Assembly (NCBI GenBank): GCA_966128725.1
Contig: CBHYLN010000098.1
Coordinates: 1 to 19,058 of the forward strand
Reading direction: 5' to 3'
DNA: 19,058 nucleotides
From: JAFDZV01 sp966128725
GTDB lineage: Bacteria > Bacteroidota > Ignavibacteria > OLB7
Every line of letters begins with the position of its first letter. Position 1 is the first letter of the stretch. The position numbers and the translations under genes are program-made. Shown here piece after piece: positions 8,443 to 15,516 of this stretch. Below the pieces are notes generated by a model, which was given only the letters and a program-made list of their open reading frames with translations, ran no database searches and was not told the origin of the DNA.

Positions 8443-8487
8443 TGTGCGTTATACAACTGTGCGTTATACAACTATGCATTATACAAC
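8443..8487. repeat. 15-bp tandem repeat, three units
   Basis: Three head-to-tail 15-base units, tgtgcgttatacaac at 8443-8457 and 8458-8472 (identical) and tatgcattatacaac at 8473-8487 (two changes). Each contains the partly palindromic core GTTATACAAC (GTT....AAC). The units are AT-rich in a very GC-rich setting. Regulatory protein-binding sites upstream of the secreted-protein gene are one possibility; replication slippage is another. Confidence 0.85.
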
Positions 8488-8771
8488 AGGAACGGGCGCT
8501 GGAGCCACGCTCACAGGCTTGCGCTCAAACACCACACGCCGCGCGTTGCCGCGCCACCGCCGAGGCCCAACGGTGTGCACAAGGATCACGCGCATTGGTA
8601 TCGAGGCTCAGGACAAGAAGATCGGCACGTCGCGCGCGCGATTCACCCGGCAGCCTCATGGGGGATCGAGAAACGCGCGGAGGCATTCCCCGCGCGTACC
8701 GGGCACGCAGCCTCAGGGTGTCGCGATGGAACGCGCGCATTCCCTGAACATCGTCGGCATGGATAAACATG

Positions 8772-8812
8772 CGGCTCGGCGGCTGGCGCTCGGCGGGCCT
8801 GCAGCCGAGCCG
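8772..8812 (-). terminator. Hairpin terminator behind TfoX-N-like gene
   Basis: A perfect 9-bp inverted repeat, CGGCTCGGC (8772-8780) with GCCGAGCCG (8804-8812), has a 23-base loop that is itself GC-rich. On the minus strand it begins about 20 bases past the stop at 8832 and is followed by a modest T-rich stretch (ATGTTTATCC). Position fits a terminator for the minus-strand gene; the T-tract is weak. Confidence 0.45.
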
Positions 8813-8831
8813 ATATCATTGCCCGGCCGAC

Positions 8832-9182
8832 TCAGGATGCGCCGCCCACGAAACGCAGCGCCTCCGACGCAAGCGCGCGCCAGTCGGCATCGGCTTCGGG
8901 AGATACGGAGAGCCACTCCTTCATGGCACGGCCGCCCGACTCGAACCGGCGGCCGACGCCCGCGCCCTCCAGTTCGTCGACGCGGTTCTTCGGGAGCTTC
9001 ACCACGAATTCGCCGGAGGCCGTCACCATCGCGAATATTTTCCCGCGCGCCTGCAACGCGCCGGAGCCGAAGCCCTTCTTCCCTTTCTCGCCCAGCGTCA
9101 CGCCGTCGTGGCCGATAAACGATTCCGCCAGTTCCGCGAAACGGGCGCGGACGTATTCCGCATTGTTGTGCATGTGGATCAT
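8832..9182 (-). CDS. TfoX/Sxy N-terminal-domain-like protein
   Basis: A 116-residue protein resembling stand-alone TfoX N-terminal domain proteins: FAELAE near the start, then KKGFGSGALQARGKIFAM, FVVKLPKNRVDEL, and a C-terminal GRRFESGGRAMKEWLSV segment, which is the order seen in that family. These small domains fold like YjbR/MmcQ proteins and their function outside gammaproteobacterial competence regulation is mostly unknown. The start is placed at ATG 9182, where the family similarity begins after MIHMHNNAEYV; ATG 9173 is an equally possible start and the open frame reaches 9224. It lies 77 bases downstream of the phospholipase D-like gene on the same strand and may share its transcript. 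A hairpin follows it. No sign that it regulates competence here. Confidence 0.75.
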   Translation of the reverse strand: MIHMHNNAEYVRARFAELAESFIGHDGVTLGEKGKKGFGSGALQARGKIFAMVTASGEFVVKLPKNRVDELEGAGVGRRFESGGRAMKEWLSVSPEADADWRALASEALRFVGGAS

Positions 9183-9259
9183 GAAGTGTGTTGAAACCGA
9201 CCGGAAACACGCCCGCCGCCTCACTCGATGCGGATGTTTCCGGACGGATAACGCCGAGC

Positions 9260-10843
9260 TTAGAATGTGAGATCCTCCACCGCCAGCGATCGACGATAGG
9301 AGTACTTTATGGCAAGGGCGTGGTACCCTTCGACAACCAGATCACGCGCGGCCTGGTCCGCCTCCACGATGACACCGAACTCCTGAAGACCTCCCACCGG
9401 GTTGATGGGCCCACGGCTCGCCAGGCTTGGGTACATGTTCTCGGAGCCGACGTAGAAGAGCTTCTCATCCAGCATCCAGAATTTCGCGTGCGTGTACATC
9501 GCCTTCCCGAAGGCAGCCCAGTAACGCACCGGCTTCCCCGCATTGTCGGTAACTGCGGGCCAGCACAACTTGACCAGTCTGTTCATCACCTCTACCAGTT
9601 GCGGCTTCGTCATGTCCCGGAAGTGCTCCTTCTTCGACAACAGATAGGCAAGGATGTCGAGAACGGCCGCCTCCGATTCTTCGTTCGTATAGCTGCCGGG
9701 GTCGGGCGGCGACATCAGGATCTCCAGAGCAAACGTTTGGCGGTCCTTGTTGGCCGCGAGGAAATCCGCGAGGCTCTGCATGATCTCGACGTTGAACGCG
9801 TGCCACTTTTCGGTCGATTTATTCCTGTGGTAAATAACAGGAAACGGCAGGTGATCGTGCCGATGCACCTCGAACTGCCCGCCGCTCCAGTTCACCCAGT
9901 GCGACCCGAAGGACTGCTGCGAAATCCGACAGTGCGATGCGGTTTTCAGCGCCTCGCGGAACGCGATCTGCATGGTGCTTATGTGGATCTCACGGCCGTT
10001 GTTCATGAAGACGCCCCGGCCGGACATGGTGACCCACATCGCCGGAAGTTTGCCCGCGGACGGTGGCGTGATGACAGGGGCGTACCGCACAGGCGGATCG
10101 TTGGCGATCGTAAGGTCCGCCCTCATCCGGTGTGAGTACGTATGCTCGTTGCGGTTGTGTTTGTCGATGAACGCCCACAGACAATCCGCGAAGGCGTGGC
10201 CGCCGCGGGCGATCGGGCCATCCATCTGCATCGACAGATCGAAGACCGGCTTGAGCCCGAGATAGTCTTCGTCCCAAAGATTGTGGCCGCCGGTAATGAG
10301 CGTTCTGCCGTCGACAGCGATGATCTTCGAATGGTTCCACCCCTCCGGATATGTCTGACTGGTGAAATAGCGATAGATCCCCATATCCACGGTCACATAG
10401 CCCGGCCGCCCCGCCAACGCTTGCGCAATTTCCTGCAGCTTCGCCCACAGATCCGGGCGGTCGTAATCGACGGGAAATCCGATCACGATGCGGACGTGTA
10501 CCTTTCGTCCCTTCTTCGCTATCTCGCGAAGACCGGCCCTGATCGCCGTCCAGAACTTGCCGTCCGGCATCTTCATCGTGGTGATGTCGACGAACGTGTT
10601 GGCACCCCCGATGACCGTCTCGATCTTCGTTGTGAAGGCATCGGAGTGGCCGGGCTCGACGCTCGCGGACCCTGTCCAGTTTCCATGCGGTGTATCCCAC
10701 AGATACCCCTTGGGGCCGTAACCGCCAACGAAACCGCCCTCCCTGAAACCGACCAATGTATCGTCCGGCACCTGGTGCTTGATATGCTCATACACGGTGT
10801 CGTACAGCGGCTTGATTCGGATCAACCCCATGGTGTTCTCCAT
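9260..10843 (-). CDS. Phospholipase D-superfamily protein with two HKD motifs
   Basis: A 527-residue protein with two PLD catalytic motifs, the arrangement that forms one active site in phosphodiesterases and phosphatidyltransferases of this superfamily. Motif 1 is WNHSKIIAVDGRTLITGGHN (H171, K173, D178) and motif 2 is YTHAKFWMLDEKLFYVGSEN (H452, K454, D459); all key residues are intact. The ~280-residue separation is long for bacterial cardiolipin synthases. No signal peptide or membrane segment is evident, and the N-terminus (MENTMGLIRIKPLYDTV) looks cytosolic. The start at 10843 is the first ATG before the conserved-looking region; ATG 10831 is possible, while the open frame to 11110 adds an unstructured, basic stretch that is probably not translated. 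Substrate (phospholipid, nucleic acid or other phosphodiester) cannot be told. It is followed on the same strand by the TfoX-N-like gene. Confidence 0.88.
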   Translation of the reverse strand: MENTMGLIRIKPLYDTVYEHIKHQVPDDTLVGFREGGFVGGYGPKGYLWDTPHGNWTGSASVEPGHSDAFTTKIETVIGGANTFVDITTMKMPDGKFWTAIRAGLREIAKKGRKVHVRIVIGFPVDYDRPDLWAKLQEIAQALAGRPGYVTVDMGIYRYFTSQTYPEGWNHSKIIAVDGRTLITGGHNLWDEDYLGLKPVFDLSMQMDGPIARGGHAFADCLWAFIDKHNRNEHTYSHRMRADLTIANDPPVRYAPVITPPSAGKLPAMWVTMSGRGVFMNNGREIHISTMQIAFREALKTASHCRISQQSFGSHWVNWSGGQFEVHRHDHLPFPVIYHRNKSTEKWHAFNVEIMQSLADFLAANKDRQTFALEILMSPPDPGSYTNEESEAAVLDILAYLLSKKEHFRDMTKPQLVEVMNRLVKLCWPAVTDNAGKPVRYWAAFGKAMYTHAKFWMLDEKLFYVGSENMYPSLASRGPINPVGGLQEFGVIVEADQAARDLVVEGYHALAIKYSYRRSLAVEDLTF

Positions 10844-11195
10844 ACCTATGTGTGTATCCCGGCGCGGATCGGCCGTGTTCAGCCCGTCACCCGCTCCGCG
10901 GCGTTCGTGTGTGCGGAAGATTTTGGGAAGGCGGAAAATAGGAACAAGGTTCCTGACCGGAAAAAGCGACAGGATATCACGGCGACGTATCACAGGGGAA
11001 TTACCGTGGCGCAGCGGTACTATCGGGCGTTGAAGGGCGTCGTCCGCGGCATCCGCCTTCGCGTCCGATCCGATCGTCCTTGAAAAACCTGTCGACTTCT
11101 GGTAGTTCAACCGGCTGCTATTCCCGCACGATCAACAACCGTCACCTCATCGGTCCCATTTCCCATCGTCACAAGCGATAGCCCGTCCACCACGC
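10844..11195. other. Intergenic region upstream of PLD-like gene
   Basis: About 350 bases between the PLD-like start and the GNAT stop, both on minus. In minus-strand sense a TTCCTATTTT stretch (near 10932-10947) resembles the sequence at the DinB-like promoter and may be the PLD -7 region, but no -33 partner is clear. No hairpin with a T-tract was found behind the GNAT gene. I see nothing else. Confidence 0.35.
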
Positions 11196-11990
11196 CTATC
11201 CACCCCGCACGCGGAATTCCAGCAGCCTGTGCTCCGTGGTGAAGCCGGCGTTCTCCAGGCTGCGCCGCGACGCATGGTTATCGACATCGCACCCGCACAC
11301 GGGAACCCGACCCTGCGCCAGGACGTGTTCGGCCAGAAATTGTATGAAGGCCGCGCCGTATCCGTTGCCACGGAACGGCGGCGCAACCAGCATTCCGATA
11401 TCAACCTCGGGCCGGCCGCTCATTATCGGGGTCATCACGCCGAACCCTGTCGGGTCGGGTCCCTGCTCGAACAGAAGCAGCCACCCCGCCGCCACATATG
11501 CGGCGGCCTCCTCGGGCGATGCAAGAATATCCGGTTCGTTTATCGCAAGGATTGCCGGAAGATCGGCGGGCCTGGCCGCTCGCACGCCGAAGGGCTGCGA
11601 CAGGCGCGGCCGCCGGCGGTACACGCGGCACGCAATGCCGATCTCCGCGGGCTCCTCGCAGAACTCGCGGCACAGCTCCATGGTGCCCACGTTGAACGAA
11701 AGGCACCAGACGCGGCCGATGCCCAGCTTCCGCAGGACGTGCGCGGCAACCGCCGATCGCGTGATCCCTGCGCGATGCTCGATGTGTAGTTCAACGAGCA
11801 CACCGCCGTCGCTCAGGATCAGATATCCAACACATTCGGAATCGACGAACAACCTGCAGGCACGGCCCGCCTGGGCGTGTTGTTCAACGAAATACTCCTG
11901 GCCCGGCAGGCCCTGCCAATGCCTCAGACGATCCGGCAATAACGCGGCCACCGGAACCGGCGCAACAACAATATCCTCGGGATTATTCAT
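11196..11990 (-). CDS. GNAT-family N-acetyltransferase (possibly tandem-GNAT)
   Basis: A 264-residue acetyltransferase. The C-terminal half (about 134-264) is a typical GNAT domain: the VDIGMLVAPPFRGNGYG segment contains the acetyl-CoA pyrophosphate loop RGNGYG (207-212), and CDVDNHASRRSLENAGF is motif B. The N-terminal half (about 45-110: CRLFVDSECVGYLILSDGG, then VAAHVLRKLG) has GNAT-like strand order but no clear R/Q-x-x-G-x-G/A loop, so it may be a degenerate first GNAT domain. The substrate is unknown; GNAT enzymes acetylate antibiotics, small amines or protein amino groups. Its ATG start at 11990 lies 30 bases downstream of the DinB-like gene's stop, so the two are probably one operon. 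Cytosolic. Confidence 0.85.
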   Translation of the reverse strand: MNNPEDIVVAPVPVAALLPDRLRHWQGLPGQEYFVEQHAQAGRACRLFVDSECVGYLILSDGGVLVELHIEHRAGITRSAVAAHVLRKLGIGRVWCLSFNVGTMELCREFCEEPAEIGIACRVYRRRPRLSQPFGVRAARPADLPAILAINEPDILASPEEAAAYVAAGWLLLFEQGPDPTGFGVMTPIMSGRPEVDIGMLVAPPFRGNGYGAAFIQFLAEHVLAQGRVPVCGCDVDNHASRRSLENAGFTTEHRLLEFRVRGG

Positions 11991-12020
11991 CGCATCCTCA
12001 TTGTGCCAACCGGCAAACGC

Positions 12021-12533
12021 CTATTGCCGTGTGTCATCGTCAGGCCCGTGTAAACTCCGGCCGTCGTATTCGGTTGCCCACTCCCTGCGCAGCATCAATT
12101 TTTCGATGCGGTAGGCGTGAAGGAAATCGTGCACGGCAAGATGGCGGAACATGATGAACACGGAGTAGTGGCTGTATTTAGGGTACTCCGCCGTGCGCGC
12201 CCACTGCTCGGGCGTTAACAGGCGCAGGCGTTCCACAAGCCGCGTGCGGTCGGCCGCGTAGGTCGCCAGCGCGGGCTCCAGGTCCATCCCCAGCAGATCC
12301 GGGGCGCCCGGATCGTGCGGCGTAATTGTGGGCGAAGGTGAGGTCAGCATCTCCTGCAGGCGATCGAAGTAAATGCCATGCACGGCGGCAAGGTGGCAGG
12401 CGTGTTCGTGTACGGACCAGGCTGCCGGCTCGGGCCGGCGCTTCAACAGGGCGGGCCGCACCTCGCGAACCAATGGGATGATAAGGGCCGGCGCCCGCTC
12501 GAGCGATTCGATAACAGCGGCTGTGTCGTGCAT
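12021..12533 (-). CDS. DinB-like (DinB/YfiT four-helix metalloprotein) family protein
   Basis: A 170-residue protein with the DinB-family pattern: AAWSVHEHACHLAAVHGIYFDRL in the second helix supplies the first conserved His, and FIMFRHLAVHDFLHAYRIEKL near the C-terminus supplies the H-x3-H cluster. The family comprises four-helix bundles binding a divalent metal, some of which are thiol-dependent transferases; most have no known function. The start at ATG 12533 (MHDTAAVIESLE) is chosen because the frame upstream to 12683 is unrelated low-quality coding sequence and a -7-like TATTTTTG element sits at 12569-12576. It is the first gene of a probable two-gene operon with the GNAT protein. Damage-inducibility, implied by the family name, is not shown here. 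Confidence 0.8.
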   Translation of the reverse strand: MHDTAAVIESLERAPALIIPLVREVRPALLKRRPEPAAWSVHEHACHLAAVHGIYFDRLQEMLTSPSPTITPHDPGAPDLLGMDLEPALATYAADRTRLVERLRLLTPEQWARTAEYPKYSHYSVFIMFRHLAVHDFLHAYRIEKLMLRREWATEYDGRSLHGPDDDTRQ

Positions 12534-12568
12534 GGAGTATGTGCTGATTACGATGTCTGGATGATGGG

Positions 12569-12576
12569 CAAAAATA
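12569..12576 (-). promoter_or_regulatory. Bacteroidota-type -7 element for DinB-like operon
   Basis: In minus-strand sense, TATTTTTG matches the TAnnTTTG consensus exactly and lies 35 bases upstream of the DinB-like ATG. No TTTG -33 element is found at the usual distance, so support rests on the -7 and its position. Confidence 0.4.
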
Positions 12577-12799
12577 GGAACGCAATCCACGTGGCTCAGC
12601 GAGAGGCCGTGGTGTCTTCCCGATTTCCGACACGATCCAACATCGTCGCCTCCGCCTGCATGGCCGCAGGAGATACGGAACACATCGAGGGCGCTGCCGT
12701 GCGTATGCCGTATGGGGGTATGCTACAGGCAGGTCGCGCGCACGGCGCCCTGCACGACACCCCACCATGCTGGCGATTGTATGCCCCACGACAACGGCC

Positions 12800-12831
12800 T
12801 TGCCGGCCATCACCGTTCGATGCTACCTTTG
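12800..12831 (+). promoter_or_regulatory. Bacteroidota-type promoter upstream of small hypothetical gene
   Basis: TACCTTTG (12824-12831) matches the TAnnTTTG -7 consensus exactly, and TTG (12800-12802) lies 21 bases upstream where a TTTG -33 element is expected. The predicted transcript start, a few bases past 12831, gives a leader of roughly 30 bases before the GTG at 12871. Confidence 0.5.
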
Positions 12832-12870
12832 GTTTCCCCGCGTTGAACAATCCACCTTCAGGAGAGCGCC

Positions 12871-13098
12871 GTGCCGATAACCGTTGCATGTACCGTCAGC
12901 GTATTCCAACACGTGCCCAGCCGTGGGAACGTGACCCTGTTCGAGGTTCCGTATACCGGCGGCGCGGCGCCAGCCCTGCCGCGTGTTGGTGAACTGATCG
13001 CCCACGGGAGCGCCGAACTTACCGTGCAGGCCGTGGAACACCGCTATGTGGCCAACGGCAGCGTGGTTACCCACACGGTGCGTGTGCTGGTGGCGTGA
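12871..13098 (+). CDS. Small conserved-looking hypothetical protein (75 aa)
   Basis: A 75-residue protein of unrecognised function. It looks like an all-beta small domain with alternating hydrophobics: ITVACTVSVFQHVP, then VTLFEVPYTGG, LPRVGELIAHG, LTVQAVEHRYV and VVTHTVRVLVA. The pattern P-x-V-G-E-x-I followed by a V-x-x-V-x-H-R strand occurs in small hypothetical proteins of many bacteria, but I cannot name the family. The GTG start is preceded by AGGAG eight bases upstream, one of the few clear Shine-Dalgarno sequences in the window, and by an exact -7 element at 12824-12831. These two signals together make it a real gene rather than a chance frame. It is followed by a repeat array, not by another gene. 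Confidence 0.6.
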   Translation: MPITVACTVSVFQHVPSRGNVTLFEVPYTGGAAPALPRVGELIAHGSAELTVQAVEHRYVANGSVVTHTVRVLVA

Positions 13099-13110
13099 TC
13101 CATGCCATCA

Positions 13111-13384
13111 GTTAGCCATGCGCGGCTGTATGCGGCGGCGGCGGTGCTGTTTTATCGCGACGCATGTGTACATCCGCTGAGTTGGACATGCGATGCAATA
13201 TGGGGCGGCGGCGGTGCCGATTGCGCTGGTGCATGCTTAATGGGCCTCGCGGGTTGGGCATGCGTGGCGATATGGGGCGATGGCATCACCGTTCGCGCTG
13301 CCGCATGTTTCATTCGCCGGGTTGTGCATGCGTGGGGATGTGGGGCGATGACACTGCCGTTTGCGCTACCGCATCCATCTCGCC
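13111..13384. repeat. Degenerate ~68-bp tandem repeat, four units
   Basis: Four imperfect copies of 66-72 bases run head to tail: 13111-13178, 13179-13250, 13251-13318 and 13319-13384. Each begins with a gttggRcatgcg-like block, then ...atatggggcg, then a ttgcgctR..gcatg block. The last two copies are most alike. The repeat length is not consistently a multiple of three, and frames through it (13102-13482 + and 13164-13436 +) give Cys/Trp/Gly-rich low-complexity products, so I treat it as a non-coding minisatellite rather than a gene. Confidence 0.7.
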
Positions 13385-13424
13385 TTCCTTCGCGCGCCTT
13401 TGCGTCCTTTGCGGTGAATTCCTC
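13384..13424. repeat. Widespread 'FTAKDAK'-type interspersed repeat
   Basis: The sequence around ccttcgcgcgcctttgcgtc followed by ctttgcggtgaattc matches, from memory, a repeat found scattered in intergenic DNA of many unrelated bacteria. Its minus-strand translation here reads EFTAKDAKAREGR, the usual signature by which it shows up in spurious gene calls. It directly abuts the tandem array. Confidence 0.55.
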
Positions 13425-13468
13425 CGAACCGCATAACGCGCCCTGTATACCCGGATGTACAGACCCCA

Positions 13469-13640
13469 TCACCTCTGCTTGATCACGCCATACAGCGCAA
13501 CGGAGTAACACGCCGTCACCCCCACAAACGTCGCCAGCATCCCGGCACGGCCGAACGAGCGACAAGCCAGCCGTACGTGTTGACGATGATGTTGGATGCC
13601 AACGGCGCGGAGCATGACATCTCCGGCAGTTTTTGTAGAC
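13469..13640 (-). pseudogene. Possible membrane-protein 3' remnant, frameshifted
   Basis: On the minus strand, one frame reads PLASNIIVNTYGWLVAR and the next frame continues RSFGRAGMLATFVGVTACYS and then VALYGVIKQR up to a TGA at 13469-13471. Joined, these would form the C-terminal end of a protein with a hydrophobic last helix. A single indel near 13555 would explain it. I cannot assign a family, and chance cannot be excluded in GC-rich DNA. Confidence 0.22.
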
Positions 13641-13735
13641 TAGGGCCGCCGCACGCAACCGCGCGTGGCACGATGCCGGCGGCGAGCCCCAGTCCGCCCG
13701 GCATACACGTCTGGCATACACACTTCAAACAGATC

Positions 13736-14299
13736 ATGACGCTGCACGATTCACGTCCGGACCGCAACGAATATTACATGGGCATCGCAATGGCGGTGCG
13801 CCGCCGCGCGAACTGCAAGGGCAACCGTGTTGGGGCGCTGGTGGTGGTGGGCAATCGCATTGTCTCCACGGGCTACAACGGCACACCGCAGAACATGGTG
13901 AACTGTCTGGATGGCGGCTGCGAGCGCTGCAGCAACCGCGAGCGGTATCAATCGGGCACGGGCTACGATCTCTGCATCTGCGTTCACGCGGAGCAGAACG
14001 TGATATTATCGGCTGCGCGCTTCGGCATAGCGCTGGAATCCGGCATCGTGTACACTACGATGCAGCCGTGTTTCGGATGCGCGAAGGAGATGCTGCAGGT
14101 TGGCATCGAAGCGGTGTATTATCTGCATCCGTGGGCATTCCCGGACGCCAACGTGCAGGCCGAATACGAGAAGCTGCTTTCGCGGTTCCCCGGCGGCGTG
14201 AAGCGGTTGGCGATGGACGACCCGGACCGAACCTGGGCCATTTCCTCGCTGCGCGCGGCGGCCGCCGTCAGCGACGATACGGGGCACGCGGCGGCGTAG
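13736..14299 (+). CDS. dCMP deaminase / cytidine-deoxycytidylate deaminase family protein
   Basis: A 187-residue zinc-dependent deaminase. The active-site motif CVHAEQN provides the Zn ligand His84 and catalytic Glu86, and MQPCFGCAKEML provides Cys112 and Cys115. The N-terminal DRNEYYMGIAMAVRRRANC, the GALVV strand, the STGYNG-P segment and the CLDGGCERC stretch before the HAE motif fit deoxycytidylate deaminases, which turn dCMP into dUMP for thymidylate synthesis, better than tRNA or free-base deaminases. The extra cysteines in GGCERC may bind a second zinc, as in some dCMP deaminases. The ATG at 13736 is chosen since the frame upstream to 13577 has no family similarity. No Shine-Dalgarno is evident. 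The Ala-rich C-terminal tail looks unstructured. Substrate assignment (dCMP) is by family. Confidence 0.88.
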   Translation: MTLHDSRPDRNEYYMGIAMAVRRRANCKGNRVGALVVVGNRIVSTGYNGTPQNMVNCLDGGCERCSNRERYQSGTGYDLCICVHAEQNVILSAARFGIALESGIVYTTMQPCFGCAKEMLQVGIEAVYYLHPWAFPDANVQAEYEKLLSRFPGGVKRLAMDDPDRTWAISSLRAAAAVSDDTGHAAA

Positions 14300-14440
14300 G
14301 GCGAATACACGTTCCCCACCCCAACGGACATAACGCAACGGAAGGGTAGGTTACCGATCAGAATGGCAATCCGAGACATGATCCGTCCATTGCCTCTTTA
14401 CCTTATCTCTTAAGCCCTTGAAACAACCACGATTGTGGCA

Positions 14441-15301
<861 letters not shown>

Positions 15302-15436
15302 GAAAGAGGCGCACGGCCAGCTGCACCGGACACGGGCCTTACCTCGGCACAACGCCCGGAGTGCAACACCGGGCGAACAGGATGTCCTGATACCATCCAC
15401 GGGGTGCGGCGTTCGTGGTTGGTGGAGCAATGCATG

Positions 15437-15467
15437 GGACGGCTGCCTGCCTGCGCATCAGCCGTCC
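15437..15467. terminator. Inverted repeat between convergent genes
   Basis: GGACGGCT (15437-15444) pairs perfectly with AGCCGTCC (15460-15467) over a 15-base loop. It sits between the tail-to-tail HEAT/SEC-C and propeller genes, where a bidirectional terminator is expected. Neither side has a T-tract, so the call is tentative. Confidence 0.3.
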
Positions 15468-15516
15468 AGCCTGGATCGATCACCATCGTCAACATGCCGA
15501 ACCCACGCGATGACGG

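Larger units (their letters stand above)
8230..8831. other. Long intergenic region upstream of BNR/PKD/LamG gene
   Basis: About 600 bases separate the TfoX-N-like gene from the secreted-protein start, both on the minus strand. It holds two short tandem arrays (8358-8405 and 8443-8487) and a terminator-like hairpin (8772-8812). Several open frames cross it on both strands, but they are low-complexity Arg/Ala-rich products of GC-rich sequence and I do not consider them genes. Confidence 0.6.
12534..12870. other. Divergent promoter region between DinB-like and small hypothetical genes
   Basis: About 340 bases between divergently oriented genes. It holds a leftward -7-like element (12569-12576) and a rightward promoter candidate (12800-12831). 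Open frames cross it on both strands but look like shadows. Confidence 0.5.

Noticed and set aside
8443..8487. CRISPR-like array
   Set aside because: The three 15-base units are directly adjacent with no spacers and no cas genes nearby.
8333..9118. 261-codon plus-strand open frame across the intergenic repeats
   Set aside because: Arg/Pro/Thr-rich, crosses tandem repeats and overlaps the TfoX-N-like gene in antisense; no credible start signal.
9188..10135. 315-codon plus-strand frame
   Set aside because: Antisense shadow of the PLD-like gene with its intact HKD motifs.
13102..13482. 126-codon Cys/Trp-rich plus-strand frame that could suggest a small peptide gene
   Set aside because: It follows a non-frame-preserving DNA repeat and runs through the interspersed repeat; no start signal.
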